Part shown: in pieces, positions 12,640-25,200 of the stretch
Layout: every line of letters starts with the position of its first letter
How positions within the stretch are numbered: the stretch's first letter is position 1
From: Nipponacmea schrenckii
Taxonomy: Eukaryota; Mollusca; Gastropoda; Lottiidae
DNA length: 64,000 bases
Direction of reading: 5' to 3'
NCBI GenBank assembly: GCA_030562195.1
Contig: JAUJPP010000012.1
Coordinates: 5,828,001 to 5,892,000 of the forward strand
Made by a program: the position numbers and the translations under genes
Notes under the pieces: model-generated
The model's database searches: none
Told to the model about the DNA's origin: nothing
What the model saw: the letters and a program-made list of their open reading frames with translations, nothing else

Positions 12640-13620
12640 TATTATTACTTACTAACATGTTTATGTGAAACCGAGTGTCGAATATACCGCCCGAATCAAA
12701 TGGAGAAGTCTATTGTGCATGCGGGATGGAATATTCCAAATTATCGCCATCATGTATTTTATATTAATTATAAAATTATCAAATCTTGCTTTCAGTGTAT
12801 ACATTATTTTGCTAATATACAGTGTGTCTCTGCACACTGATGGGTATTTGATGACATAAATTGTCTCTAATGTAATTTATCAGTACGATGACGGGAAAAA
12901 TTTGTATTAAAGTCACCACCAATAACCACATGATCTGAAATATTCTCGATTATGAGTTGCCTCATATTATCCAGAGTTCGTTATTCAATTGCAGATAACA
13001 TATTTGTATTACAGGGTATTATTAGCAGGTATCTATCAAAAAAGGTGATAGAATATACATGTATGGTCTGTTCGTGGATTTTGCTACAGCTTTTGATTCC
13101 ATAACCCATGCGAACCTTTCGAATACTCTGATTAGAGATGGGGTCCATGGCAAATTTAATAAAGTCATTCCAAACATATAATCTAAAGCATATCATTTAT
13201 TCGAATGCATATATAAGGGGTACACGATATGGTTGTATGCTGAGTCTCTGTACATTCAAGAGTTTGTTGACGAAATGCTGTAGGGGAATATGTATATCAG
13301 TAGAATTTCCCAACCTATTTTGCCTTATCTTTGTGGATGATTTTGCTAATTTGTCAAATACAAAATGTAGGTTGCAACAACAAATTGAGAGTATAGTAAA
13401 TTTTTGTAATAAGTATCACATGTCAGTAAATATGAATAAAACCAAAATAATCGTATTTCGAAATGGCGGTCCTTTAAGTCTATATGAAACAAGGAAATTT
13501 AATAGAACATTAGTTGACACTGTCACGCAATATAAATACCTAGGCCTAGTTTTCACACATACTGACACCATCGCCTCTCAAGCGGGTAAAGTTATAAGTA
13601 TTTTGAAACGTTAAAGGGAT
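12640..13620. mobile_element. Rearranged LINE relic: endonuclease piece inverted against the reverse-transcriptase piece
   Basis: The plus strand from 13065 reads LFVDFATAFDSITHANLSN, a fragment with GTRYGCMLS, then IFVDDFANLSNTKCRLQQ (the YADD position), NFCNKYHMSVNMNKTKIIVF and TQYKYLGLVFTHT up to 13613. These are reverse-transcriptase blocks of a CR1/Jockey-type non-LTR element, broken by stops and frame changes. Directly to its left, the minus strand from about 12985 to 12850 reads MRQLIIENISDHVVIGGDFN, the GGDFN motif of the apurinic-like endonuclease that normally lies upstream of the RT on the same strand. The two halves therefore face opposite ways, as in 5'-inverted LINE copies. Both are inactive. 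Confidence 0.7.
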
Positions 13621-14058
13621 GATAGGTCTTAGAATAAACATATTTGAATATTTTAAAAAATAAGTGATTATCCTTAAAGATGCATTTGATTATTGAAAAA
13701 CGCTTAATAAATTGATTAAACGTTTTTAAAATATGAATTAGTTTTGTGAGTTTTTCAGATTTTTAGGTATTCTGTTACTTTATGACACAAGGTTAGTTCA
13801 CTGATGAATATATACTCATATTGACCATTCTTGAGAACTAAAATTTGATGTTTGATAATGAAATATCGAAGTTAAAACCAACCAGTTACATTCACTTTTT
13901 CTTTTTCTGAATATTCAGAACTATTATCAAGCAATTTTGAATGGAAGCCATATTTTGATCTTTGATAATGTAACTTCACTCTACTAGAAACATACATTAT
14001 TCGGGAAATTCGCTGAAGATTATTTTTACTAATTTACATGAATTGATAAGATTTAAAG

Positions 14059-14084
14059 TAGACTGGACCAGTCTCTTCTATTTA

Positions 14085-14122
<38 letters not shown>

Positions 14123-14800
14123 GTAAACTTGTATCCTACGAGAGAGACTGGACAAATTGCGAAGTTAACAATAAAATGGGCGTGTTTGCCATGTTTTTCG
14201 TCCTACCTTATTTGGAATGATTGACAGTTGTCGATCACGCTTTGGGGTCATGTGACATGAATTTTGTAAATAAAGTCTCGATTATCGCGGATTCAATTCC
14301 ACACACACGCCGTTGGAATCATGTCCGAATTAGCGGATATTGACGAGGCGATTGGACATGTTTTACCGGCTTTTGGTTATAAAGATCCAAAGGAATATCA
14401 GAGGTCAATAATCACCGCTTATCTACAGAAGAAAGATGTTTTTTGTGCGCGCCGTGTGGTTCGGGAAAGTCGCTGATATTCCGATGAACAAGCTTCGTTA
14501 AGTTTTTATAATGATAATGATTTTATTTATGTTCATTCACCTCATCCCATACGTTGTATCCGTTCATTAAACTGATGCTGTGCGTCAACAAAATTCTTAG
14601 ATCGTAAAAATATCACTAAATAACAAGAACTTTAGGTATGTCACCAGCTTGCCATTTTAGACAACCATTTTGTTTATATCACGTGATGTTAGATATCACG
14701 TGATGTACGACGTCACACGATCTGCATAATGCGGATTGACCTACAAGATGAGAAATTAGCTCTAATGTCCCAGTCTCTAGAAATAAGTTTTTTTAGTGAG

Positions 14801-14831
<31 letters not shown>

Positions 14832-14870
14832 AGACTGACCAATTTATGGAGAAGACTGGACACCAGTCTA
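14059..14870. mobile_element. 812 bp non-autonomous DNA transposon with inverted ends and 9-bp target duplication
   Basis: The element starts TAGACTGGACCAGTCT (14059) and ends CACCAGTCTA (14870), with the matching end on the opposite strand reading TAGACTGGTGTCCAGTCT. It is flanked by the 9-base direct repeat GATTTAAAG at 14050-14058 and 14871-14879. Each end continues inward with a similar plan on its own strand: a TTCT-rich stretch, a long A run (14092-14117 on the left; the complement of the T run near 14799-14827 on the right), then another AGAGACTGG. The inverted repeats are thus about 100 bp but diverged. A 9-bp duplication with long inverted repeats fits Mutator-like elements, but other superfamilies cannot be excluded. 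It encloses a helicase-like fragment. Confidence 0.75.
14321..14486 (+). pseudogene. Captured fragment of a RecQ-like helicase N-terminus
   Basis: An ATG at 14321 opens MSELADIDEAIGHVLPAFGY followed by KDPKEYQRSIITAYLQKKDV. One frame over, from about 14449, it continues APCGSGKSLIFR before a stop. The layout (an aromatic residue and Q a short way before an I..L..KDV segment, then GSGKS) matches motif 0 and the Walker A motif at the start of RecQ-family helicase domains. The frame break lies between DVFC and APCGSG. No other helicase motifs follow. Position inside an inverted-repeat element suggests gene-fragment capture, although the piece may instead be what remains of the element's own helicase-coding ancestor. 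Confidence 0.55.
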
Positions 14871-15054
14871 GATTTAAAGCTTTACGACTGAATAATTTGA
14901 TTGTAAATTGAAAGTTAAAATTAGATTTTTTATTATGCCCTGATCTGAGAGTTTTATTAGGCATACCTGTTTTTTTTCAGAGGAGTGTGACAGAATTCTA
15001 ACGAAATTTGTTTACAATTACTATTAAACTTTCGTTCCGAATACAAAATGAAAT

Positions 15055-15125
15055 GAACGGAGTTTTACGTCCTACTCTTCTGCACCTTATGTGTTAATGA
15101 AGAGGGGCAACGACATGCAGTGTGC
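15055..15125 (-). mobile_element. SINE tail fragment
   Basis: ttttacgtcctactcttctg followed by caccttatgtgttaatgaag and aggggcaacgacatgcagtg repeats the tail end of the SINE copies at 50177 and 52190. Only this tail is present. Confidence 0.55.
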
Positions 15126-15132
15126 AAGGTTC

Positions 15133-15802
15133 AATGTCATTCAAGCACATATTTTGTAAGCACACCTCATTTAGTACATCAGGCATACTTCTTTTAAGCA
15201 CACGGTCAGATAGGCACATATGATATAGTCACAGCGTTATTGAGGCAATTTCAATTTGGCACATATACAATTAAATACACCCTTTTTAGGCACAGTTTTA
15301 TTCGGCACAGCGTCGTGTAGGCAAAGTGATGTAGGCACACGTTCAATCAGGCACATGTTCTATTAGGCACATATTCAATCAGGCATACCTTCAAGTATGC
15401 ACATATTCAATTAGACGCACTTATATTCGAAGGCTCAAGTAAGGGAAAAGCGAAATTACTTCATAATGGTAGAAAGCAGAGGAAAGGTCTGGTATCAATA
15501 TTTAAATTGCATGAAATGCAACTGGCAGGAGTAAAGCTGCGCCAAATCCAGGCTAGCCTCAATTCTGAACAAGGGAAATCATAATTTCAGGTGGGGAAGG
15601 GAAATGATTTCGATTACTGTGCATAAATGACAATGAGCCGCATTTTAGAGTGACCATATAGAGTGCGTCTATTTGAATATGTGCCTAATTGATATTATGA
15701 CTAAATCGCTGAGCCTAAATAACACTGTGCATAAAAGAAGTGTGCTCAATGTACTGTGTCTAAAGAAGGTGTCCTTAAAACAAAGTGTGCCAAAATTGTC
15801 CC
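15133..15802. mobile_element. Foldback-like element with subrepeat-containing inverted arms
   Basis: The left arm (15133-15425) is a run of degenerate ~16-22 bp units built on 'aggcacat(a/g)ttcaatc'. The right arm (about 15652-15802) holds the same units in reverse complement (gtgcctaa, gtgcataaaagaagtgtgct, gtgtctaaag). The inner edges match best: gcacatattcaattagacgc at about 15400-15420 against gcgtctatttgaatatgtgc on the right. A ~225 bp spacer separates the arms, with no coding signal. Arms made of short tandem units are the hallmark of foldback elements. No target duplication was found. Confidence 0.5.
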
Positions 15803-16392
15803 ATCCAAGATATATATAACTTTTAAAGCTATTTATTTAAAACCAATCATTCATCATGGAGAATACTAAATTCAGTTGCCAAGGCAAGAAGGAAATGCTG
15901 TCAGCTATTATCAATACATTTACAAGGGCGTCTTAGGCGTACACATTTCAAAATCTTCAAACTTATCTCAAAATGACCATGTAGACAAGATTTTAAACAC
16001 ATCTCAAAATGAAATTAGGTAATATCATAAAATAAATTTATTCATTTTAAGCAACCATCAAAAAATATTTGATAAACAATGTCACTGAGTCCCACTTCAC
16101 AGTGGTAATTGTCGTTTCCCTCTATCATTGTCACAGGAAAAACTCATTAAACAATCTCTTATTTTCAGATAATTCAATGTACATTCAACTTAATATCACA
16201 AATATGTTCCCAAATATGGATGCAGACAAAATTTAATCCACAATTCAATCATAACACACCTACTTCCTATCTGTTCTATAACCACAGCAGGTCTTATACA
16301 TAAATAGTTAGTGAAATCCAAACATGGACTGTGAGGAAGATCAGAATGTGAACTATAATGTCAATAAATGTAATGAAGTAGTAGAAAGTATT

Positions 16393-18918
16393 TCAAGTGT
16401 GTGTAGGTCTTGTAACAATATGTAAAGATATATGTGATTTTAAAGCAGGTAAATTAGTGAATGGTTTCTGACAAACATGGCACCTAAAATATACAATAAG
16501 TTCAATTCATTTAACTACCAGCATTATAAAACTGACTATAAAAAAACACTAGGCCCAATTGTTATTATTTCTAGTAATTAATTAATAAGTAATTAAAATC
16601 TATTGTTGTATACTTACTACAAAGATGAAGTTCACATTACTTACAGTGACAGATGTTTCCAAATAATCACTAGTGTTAGAAGGGTAGCTGGTTATATTTG
16701 CAATTATACAGTATATATTTTCAGTACTAATTCCATAACCAAATTGACTTGTGTGTTGTTAATTTGATCATTAACAAAATAGCATATTATTATAATATAA
16801 ATTTATAAAGCCTTACTTTAAATCTTTCTTTAGTAAACTTTCCGAATCAACTGTATTTATTTCTACCTTACCATGTTTTTCTAATTGTTCTATTATTTCT
16901 GAAATACAATTTGTACTAGCTTAATGAAGCATAATATAAAGATAGCTGCCAGGCAAAGTAACATACGCCCACAGATCAGCATTGTTAAATCAAGTTTTCC
17001 TTTGATTAATAGCATCAATATATACAAACAAACCCTTCATCTTAGTCGTCAAATTTGATCTTGACAGCAATTTTATAAATTCCAATGCTCATGCCTGTTT
17101 TCATCAAAATCCATTGAAAATTGCAGCTTCTTTACCACACAAAATAAAAATTGGATGTGATTTTACTAAGTCAAGCGCAATAATTAAAAAAAACGTTCAT
17201 CAAAAAATTGTCACAATCAAACTTGACTGCCGTCATATAAATCCAATGCTCACACCAAGTCTCATCAGATTCCATTGAAAATTGTAGCTTCCATAGCACC
17301 CACAATAAAATTTTGACATGATTTTACTAAGTCAAGGGCAATTACTCAAAAACTGTTCATTGAGAAATGGTCACATTCTAACCTGACCACATCTTCTATT
17401 GTGTCTACAACAAATGTTGACAGCCAAATGGACGGCAGCACAGATGGACAGGGGCGATGACAAAATACATCCACATATTCACGTGGGCGTATAAAAAGTA
17501 GAGCTACTCCAACCCTTTATATGAAATAGTATAAAAGTATTATGCCTGTAACTTTAATATCTGTTTGGCAAGCTCTTGTAGACAAAATATTTTGTCTCAA
17601 AAATGTAAATCAATTTAAAAATTTGCAAATAAAAACAATTGACATACTGCTGGAATCTATAAAGTATTCTGTGGTAAAGGAATTCCAATGTTTTTTTGTT
17701 TTTAAGCAAGGACTGTTAAAATCTTGACTTATAACATGTAGATGTAGTTGGCTGAAAAATACATTTAATAAAGTATTCAAGACTAACATCAAACAACTTG
17801 TAGAAGTGATTGAATATTTATTCAGTGGGAATTGAGCTGATATTATTCCCTTGACAACAGTCTTGTTTCAGTCAGAATTTTAAATCTACAGGTATGTGAC
17901 ACTAACACAAAAAAAATGTGGTTCTATTCTTGGTCAACATGTGAAAGTCTACGATAACCACAATCTTTAACATCAGTAAAATATATATAATAAGATTTGA
18001 CCTACCCCATACTAGGAACTGCATGATAACCATATCTAAATAATAAAGTACTATCAGCTCTATAAGTAGAAATATGTTAATGATAAGAAATATATCCCAA
18101 CAGTAATAATATAACTTAAAGATTAAAAATCATTTGAGTTTCTTCACATGAAGACTCCAATTTCATTAATTACAAATTAGGTAATTTTTTATAAAATCTA
18201 AGTCTATACCAACGTTTCAGCCAGTTCTTCACCTTTTAACTGTAAATGTTTCAATAAACCAACATGTTCTGATTTTAAACTCCTCAAGTTACTAATCTTT
18301 TCTCGAGGTAAAACAAGGAAATGATATTTTGCCTGGAATTATAAAGAAAAAAAAAGTTAACAAGATAAATATTATCATTACTAGAAATAATATTTTAACC
18401 TCATTGGTCAAATTTATACATGTACAAAGTTCAAATTGATTGTAGTTGGATTTGCAGAATAAACGTACAGCAAAGAAAGGGGGTCTGCAGATTCTAGTTT
18501 TGGTCTGTGATCTTCAAATTATACAGGTCAAGCTTTAATTGGAGCTTGAGATGACTCAAGATTCTCTAGCTTCAAGCAAACTGTAGGCTAAATTATTTGA
18601 GAATAGTGTGAAGCTAGATGCTTGGGTCTGACCCTCGTTATTAAAGAGTTTATAGAGTTTCAATTGAACCAGATAAATAAAAGGCTAGTATCAAATCAAC
18701 TGTGCGCTTAATTTGTATACAATATAATATATCATACAACTTTGCATTCACTTCACCTTAGGATATTTATCTTTTATTGATACACACTTTTCATCTGCAT
18801 CAACTTTCATTTCTGGGTCCTCCATAGAGGTTAAAAGAGCTTGGCTCCAATGGCCTGGACCCTTTTTAGAATTATCTCCATTTGATGAAGACATTTTTCT
18901 TTTAACAGAAGATGTCAT
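16393..18918 (-). CDS. APTX: Aprataxin, short form without FHA domain, 6 exons
   Basis: Nuclear HIT-family enzyme that removes AMP from abortive ligation ends (5'-adenylated DNA) in strand-break repair. Exons on the minus strand: 18918-18757, 18332-18214, 18059-18006, 17751-17648, 16898-16817, 16483-16393. All phases agree, giving 203 residues. Landmarks: [59 protein letters not shown] (HIT motif, first His replaced by Gln, both later His kept), [14 protein letters not shown], and a C-terminal zinc finger [20 protein letters not shown]. The start at 18918 (MTSSVKRK) is the only upstream ATG giving a compact N-terminus. Vertebrate aprataxin has a ~100-residue FHA domain before this; none is seen, and only 288 bases separate this start from ALG9. 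The donor of exon 2 (AAAC|GTTGGT) is weak but is the only one that keeps phase. Confidence 0.93.
16935..17500. mobile_element. Short element with subterminal inverted repeats and two ~165 bp core repeats
   Basis: It begins agatagctgccaggcaaag then catacgcccac, and ends cacgtgggcgtataaaaag, so ATACGCCCAC/GTGGGCGTAT form subterminal inverted repeats. Inside are two tandem ~165 bp units, each with 'ttccattgaaaattg(c/t)agcttc' and 'gattttactaagtcaag'. A related shorter copy lies at 31949-32150. This plan resembles the short 'pearl'-type elements described in bivalves, thought to be non-autonomous Helitron relatives; that link is from memory and inference. It sits in an aprataxin intron. Confidence 0.55.
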
Positions 18919-19206
18919 GATTAGATATTTTTTCATAAACTTAACCAGTGTTTGCATTAAATAAAAATATTTTTTCACATTCTTGGATTTATTTCCCTTT
19001 ATCGACCGGGTAGCGTACATTATATTAGATCTAATCATTATTTTTTCGAATAACGACAAACGAAAATTTCTATTTCTTTTGAATTAAATTGTAATTAAAC
19101 GAACATCTCAATACACTTTTTTTGGATTCAGTTTTTGTAACTTTGATGACATTGAATAATTCTTCGTCTCTTATTATTTATATGTGATATTAACAGGTTT
19201 TCCAAG
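18919..19206. promoter_or_regulatory. Head-to-head gap between aprataxin and ALG9
   Basis: The start codons of aprataxin (minus, 18918) and ALG9 (plus, 19207) are 288 bases apart, so any promoters overlap. The stretch is AT-rich, without a clear TATA box or CpG island. Shared regulation is inference from spacing alone. Confidence 0.4.
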
Positions 19207-22200
19207 ATGGCAGCCTCCATGAAGAAAAGAACTGTAAATAAACATACAAAACAAAATAACACAGCAAGTCCTCAAAGGTTCAACCTTCATTTTTCTTCTC
19301 TTATTTGTATTGTTACTTCACCTTTCCCAATGAAAATTATTGTCACTGTATATGTATTAGCCTGAAATTAACATTTCGGGTGTTTAGGACTAATTTTCAT
19401 ACCAGCAACTAGCACAGGCACCTGTTTTTATCCGTGGGACGTAGCAATACATTCAACTTACTTCAAATGTCCTCTAGTTCATTCAAATTAGCTCTAAAAT
19501 CCCAGTCTTTTTTATTTTTTTGACACATATCTTGACCAGCCTAGCTTAAATTTCGACCATGTTGATTACCCTGAATTGCTTGGCTGGAAAATATCAACCT
19601 TCAAGGAGGCCTATAATATTGCCAGAAGTGTAGTTTTCAATCACTCTATATATAACATGCTGTTTATAATATATATACATATAAACATAGGCCCCTTTGA
19701 ACTTAAATGCCTTCTTAATTCCATGGTAAATTTACATTTTTACTCATTTATTTGCTATAGGCCCATATATTGTTAGTCTTGTTATATTATAGGCCTACAT
19801 TTCTCTTGATAATGCTGTCTGTATGAGCATGTGAAATGTTGAATTAATAAATATCTATATATCTTGTGCTTCTTATATAAGATATTTAGTGATGAAAATT
19901 GGTAGTTCTCTATGTGATTGCAATCAGAAAGTTAATCATTACAAGAGCTAAAACTGTTAAGATTTATTATAGATATTTTTCCTAATTTCAGTTCATCTAA
20001 AAGTAAGAATAGTAGTAAACATGACAATTCACCATTTTTAGGAATGTCATTTATAATAATTATAAGACTTAGTTCTGCTATTTGGAATACTATTAGTGAT
20101 TGTGATGAAGTTTATAATTACTGGGAACCGGTTAGTATTATAAATCTTTTAATATGTTCTGGAAACCGTCATATTGATTTGATAACTAATCAGCAATTAA
20201 CATCACTAAACCTAACAATACCCTTTATAAACATTGTGATAAAAATATTTGATCTATTTGTATCTTATAGAAGTATGAAACAAACATGGACAAAAGCATT
20301 ATATTCTTTGTTGAATGTATCAATTCAATAATCCAACTGCTTTTCAGAAGTTATTAAAAAAAGAAAGAAATAGAACATTTTAAATTGGTTTTATTTAGTA
20401 TTGTTTTAATTCTTTTTTTTTCAGGCTCACTATGTAGTTTACAATAAAGGTTTTCAGACATGGGAATATTCACCAGTTTATGCTATAAGATCCTATTTTT
20501 ACATTATACTACATACTCTACCTATTAGATTAGTAAATACATTGGTAACAGAAAATAAGGTATGTACAAGGTTCTTGATTACAATATTGGCTGATTTCTA
20601 TATTTTGTTTTTACCAAATTTAAAACTCTTAGACATTTTATCAGAGCCAATAACTTATAACCTAAATACAGATCCTTGAATTATGATAATATTTTATTAT
20701 ACATGTATTTTCTATTTTATTTTAGATTATACAGTTTTATGTAGTAAGAATAGTATTGGCTCTTGCTTGTTCTGCTTGTGAAATATATTTTTATAAGTAA
20801 GTATTGAAGTCATAAATGTAATATTTTAACTGTAACCATAGAGGAGGTAAACCATAGGGGAATTGCAGAGCTGTAAGCAACTATTGGAGTACTATTTCTT
20901 AACATTTGACATATAATTTTTTTCAGAGGATGTTTATTAAAACTCAGACTTTATTTTGCTTGGTTTAGTGTGAATATGATATCATTTTTAGCAACATTTT
21001 AAATCTATGAATATATCCTTTTTCTTGTGTGGAAGTGTGTTTATCAAGGGTTGCAAGTCATAATAGATATTAGAAAATTAGTGCTAATTTTTCAATCTAA
21101 TTGTTATATTCTAAATTTTCTAGGGGAGTTTCAAAACAGTTTGGAATTAATACCAATCGCATTACTCAATGGTTTTCATTGTTTAGTGCAGGTATGTTTG
21201 TAGCTACACCAGCCTTTTTACCAAGTAGTTTTTCTATGTATTTAACATTCCTGTCTATGGGTGCTTGGTTCAATGGAAATATAAAGGTAAACACACTCAG
21301 TATTTTATTTAGTAAAGTTAATATCTCTTTTTATTATTCTGCTCTTTGATAAGAGAAATGCATGCGCAATCATATAACAATATCTTTTTCAGAAAGAAAA
21401 TTAGCTTCTCTAACTATGTTTTGTCTGAATAAACTAAGACATAAAACTATAGAAGTAACAAAAATGTTTAAATTTTATAAACAGTTTTGGAAGTATACTG
21501 TATATTGTTTTACAGGTTGCAATATTAGCCACAGCAGCAAGTGCTATAATAGGTTGGCCATTTGTTGGTGTTCTGGGGTAAGTATATTTTAATCTATATG
21601 CCACTATTACACATACAGACACAAGGCAATATATCTAGTGATCAAGCACTTGCCTATAGAGCTTATATTTGTGCAAGATGTACTTCTATTAGTGGCATAT
21701 TTAGATGGTCAAATTGAAATCAAGCCCTCAAAATACCCAAAATCAGGCCATCAAAAATCTACGGGCTACTTGATTTTTGGTCCATTGGAAGTCACCTTAA
21801 TTAGATACCTAGATGCGCCCCTGATCCTCTCTAAAAGATATTAAACATATGGCTCAACTTTGTTTCATGTCATTAAAATTTGTGTGATAAATTAAATGCA
21901 GGAAGAACAAGTTTAATAATGTAACAGTAAAACCACATTAATTGTTCTTCTTTTAGGTTACCAATAGCCTTAGATGTTATTATAAGACAAAAGAAATTGT
22001 TCATATTTATTGGGTGGAGTTTATTTTCTTTAATTTTATTTTTAGTGAGTATATTTATAGTATATCTAAAATAGATTGTAATAATATATGAAAGGGGCAC
22101 CTCAATGAATACACATGTTTAGATTTCTACCTCTATTAGTGTAATATAATAATAATGAAGTTTAATTCTCTGTTCAGATAGTGCTTAAAATAAAAAAATA

Positions 22201-25200
22201 ATTTGTATTTTATTTGTATGAATTTATGAAGATCACATAAATATTTCATCATTATAATAGAAAACAGCAGAAGTAATTCCGAGTTCTTTATACTTAAATT
22301 TAGTAAATTTATACAATGTACAATTTAATGCTCTGTTCTATTCCATGAGGTTTAACATTATGTTTTATTCTTCATGGCTTCTTGTCTTCTACAAAGTTAA
22401 GTTGACTGATTCTATTATAGGTACCCATGGTTGTTATAGATAGTCATTATTATGGTAAATTAGTTATTGCTCCACTTAACATAGTTTTATATAATGTTTT
22501 TAGTCCACATGGTCCTGATTTATATGGTAAATTTTATTCATATGTATATTTATGTCCGTACATTATAATGAATAACCATGAAAGCAGTAGATATGTGGAT
22601 AAACTTTTTTAGACATAATATGTAGAACAGGAAGATACATATGGTGGAACTGAGTTACTAGTTGATGTTACTATGGCCAAATATTGTCCTTTTATTCAAT
22701 TTTGTTTGTGAAGACATTTATGTGTCTTCTTCAATTTTTAAGATGCATTGTATGCTTTTGTACATTTATGAGATCTCGTAGGAGTAATTTTTGATGACTA
22801 GTATTTGATTCATTGTCCTTGACTGCTATAAATAGACTACTGTTTTCATATAATGAAATGACACTTAAGTACAAGTTATTTATGCAATTTCATCATTTCA
22901 TATATATCATGTTCTATTGTAGGAGTTGAGCCTGTATCTTACTATGTTATTAATGGTTTTTTAAACTTTAATGTAGTATTTCTAGCAGCATTAGTGTCTC
23001 TTCCAGTGGTAGTAAGTACTTTTTTCATCATTTATTAGTACTATCCACTCCTGATAAGTGACAGTGCAAACATCTAAAACCTTATGTTAAATTCTAGCAT
23101 ATGTCTTAACAAATAATTCAAGTATCAAAATGTTTCAGCTATATTAGTGCTGATATATTTGTTAATATCAGTTTCTTATCATTTGTCTCATATGTTCTTA
23201 GATCTAATCTAACCTGAATAAGTTAATTAGAATGTTCTAAACTAATTTTTAATATTTATTTACCTTCAGGTCATAGTTCAAATTTTATTGAATAATTCAT
23301 TAGCAAGTAAGTGTATATAACATATTTCTGGACCCTGTAAAGAAAATATATGGTTATATAAATATTTCACACCTTAAAGTGTATCACAAATGTCGCGTCC
23401 AGACATACTCTTCAAATTGTGAATGTGAAATTACTAGTACCGGTACCGTAGTATTAGTATCTAACAAAGGAAGTGAGTATTATGATTAAAATAATATCTT
23501 TTTCAGAAATTCCTGTACCATTAGCATTATCACCAATGTATTTATGGCTATTGATATTTTTTTCTACTCCTCATAAGGTAATATTTTTTTTTGATGTAAA
23601 TACATGTAGATTAATGATTAAATTTTTAAAAATATTCATTGATATTTAAATACCTGATTTATACCAAAAGTCAAAGAAATTTTTTTTAATTTTAGGAAGA
23701 GAGATTTTTATTTCCTATTTACCCATTCTTTGCTCTGGCTGGTGCTTTATGTGTTGATCAAATACAGGTTAGATATTCTCATTTTTATGATCTATTTATC
23801 TTAATCCTTTTATCAAAGGTATCTTATACAAGTTATATGTGGTGATCAAATTCATTTATAAGCATAGTGAAATGACAATTTATATATTGTAGAGATTATA
23901 CTGTTCAATATTTAGTAAAGGATCTGGTATGAAGTATAGTGAATATTCTAATTGGATACCGTTATCAATTGGTTGTGTATTTACATTATTATCAGCATTC
24001 CGTATATTAGCTTTATATCAAGGTAATTGATTATTGTCCTTTCAGCTCATCACAGCATTTTATATGCGCAGGGACTGGTTTTACAAAATTTTAACAAAGA
24101 TACAATTAAGATTTGAAGAAATACAGTAACCTGATTGGTTTATAAAAACTCAATTTTATTGATTGACCAATCCGACCATGGGAACACTAAAATCATCCTC
24201 AGACCTGTCAACTCTCACGCGTGAGTCTCACGCTTTATTGACAAATGTCACGCTCTCATGCCGCCAATGAATCATCTCACGCTTAACGTATGGCACTTAA
24301 TTAAAAAGCCCATGAATTTATAAAACTTGAACATCTCAATGAACAAAAAACTAAAACAATGTCTTTCCGAATGATGTGGCTTTTTCAGTGATATTATTTG
24401 CATCCAGGAGGCTCCAAAAAAGCTCCTGAAAATTGCTAATATTTGTTTTTGGCAGGGGGGCTTCGCCTCCCTGGGCCCCCTCCAGGGCTTCGCGCTGGAC
24501 CTGACCAGGGACCTGAGGCCTGCACCAGCTTTTCTTAATGTCTCACTCCAAAATAGGGGTTGGCAGGTCTTTACATCACTAAGTTTCAATGTTTTGACAC
24601 ATTTTGATGAAAATTCAATGCAGCCAGTATATTAGGCTTATATTACCTTGCCTGGCAAGCTTTCTTTTGATTATTAAGTTAAAAATTGAGTATGTGATTC
24701 CAATCAGCTTGGGAAATATGCATAAAGAGGTTTGATAAGAATTTATTTATTAATGTCTTTAGGTTATCATGGTTCTATGGACATCTATATGCAGTTAAAT
24801 CGTATATCTAAAGATAACAAAATACATACTATGTCTTCTAATAAAGCAGTGAATATTTGTGTTGGTAAAGAATGGTATAGATTCCCTAGCTCGTTCTTTC
24901 TACCTGATAAGAAGTAAGTATACCCAAAGGAAATGTGGAGCGTATATTGCCGTCACCCATGTCGTTCTGTCCGTGCACAATTGCTCGTTAACACTCTAGA
25001 AGGCACAATTCTTGATGGAAAATCAACAAATAGAAAACAAATTATTAGAGTTTTGCCCTTGTTCTTGTAATGTTTGTAAACACTCTCGCAATTCTTGACG
25101 GCTTTAAATGAAACTTAGTGTGAAAGTATGTAAAAAAAAACAAGAATGAGGGCCTTTTGAAAATCAGCAAAATTTAAGTGTGAGTTATTGTCCTTGTTAA

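Noticed and set aside
13138..13614. 158-codon frame as a standalone gene
   Set aside because: It is the frameshifted tail of a LINE reverse transcriptase.
14713..14964. Frames with poly-Lys or poly-Phe at 14713-14964
   Set aside because: They arise from the T run inside the end of the inverted-repeat element.
17725..17751. Loss of the first HIT histidine as proof of a dead aprataxin
   Set aside because: The nucleophilic and last His remain and the rest is intact; as far as I recall, the first position varies in other aprataxins.
24272..24589. 105-codon minus-strand frame in the GC-rich patch
   Set aside because: It spans a short inverted-repeat element and has no domain or splice context.
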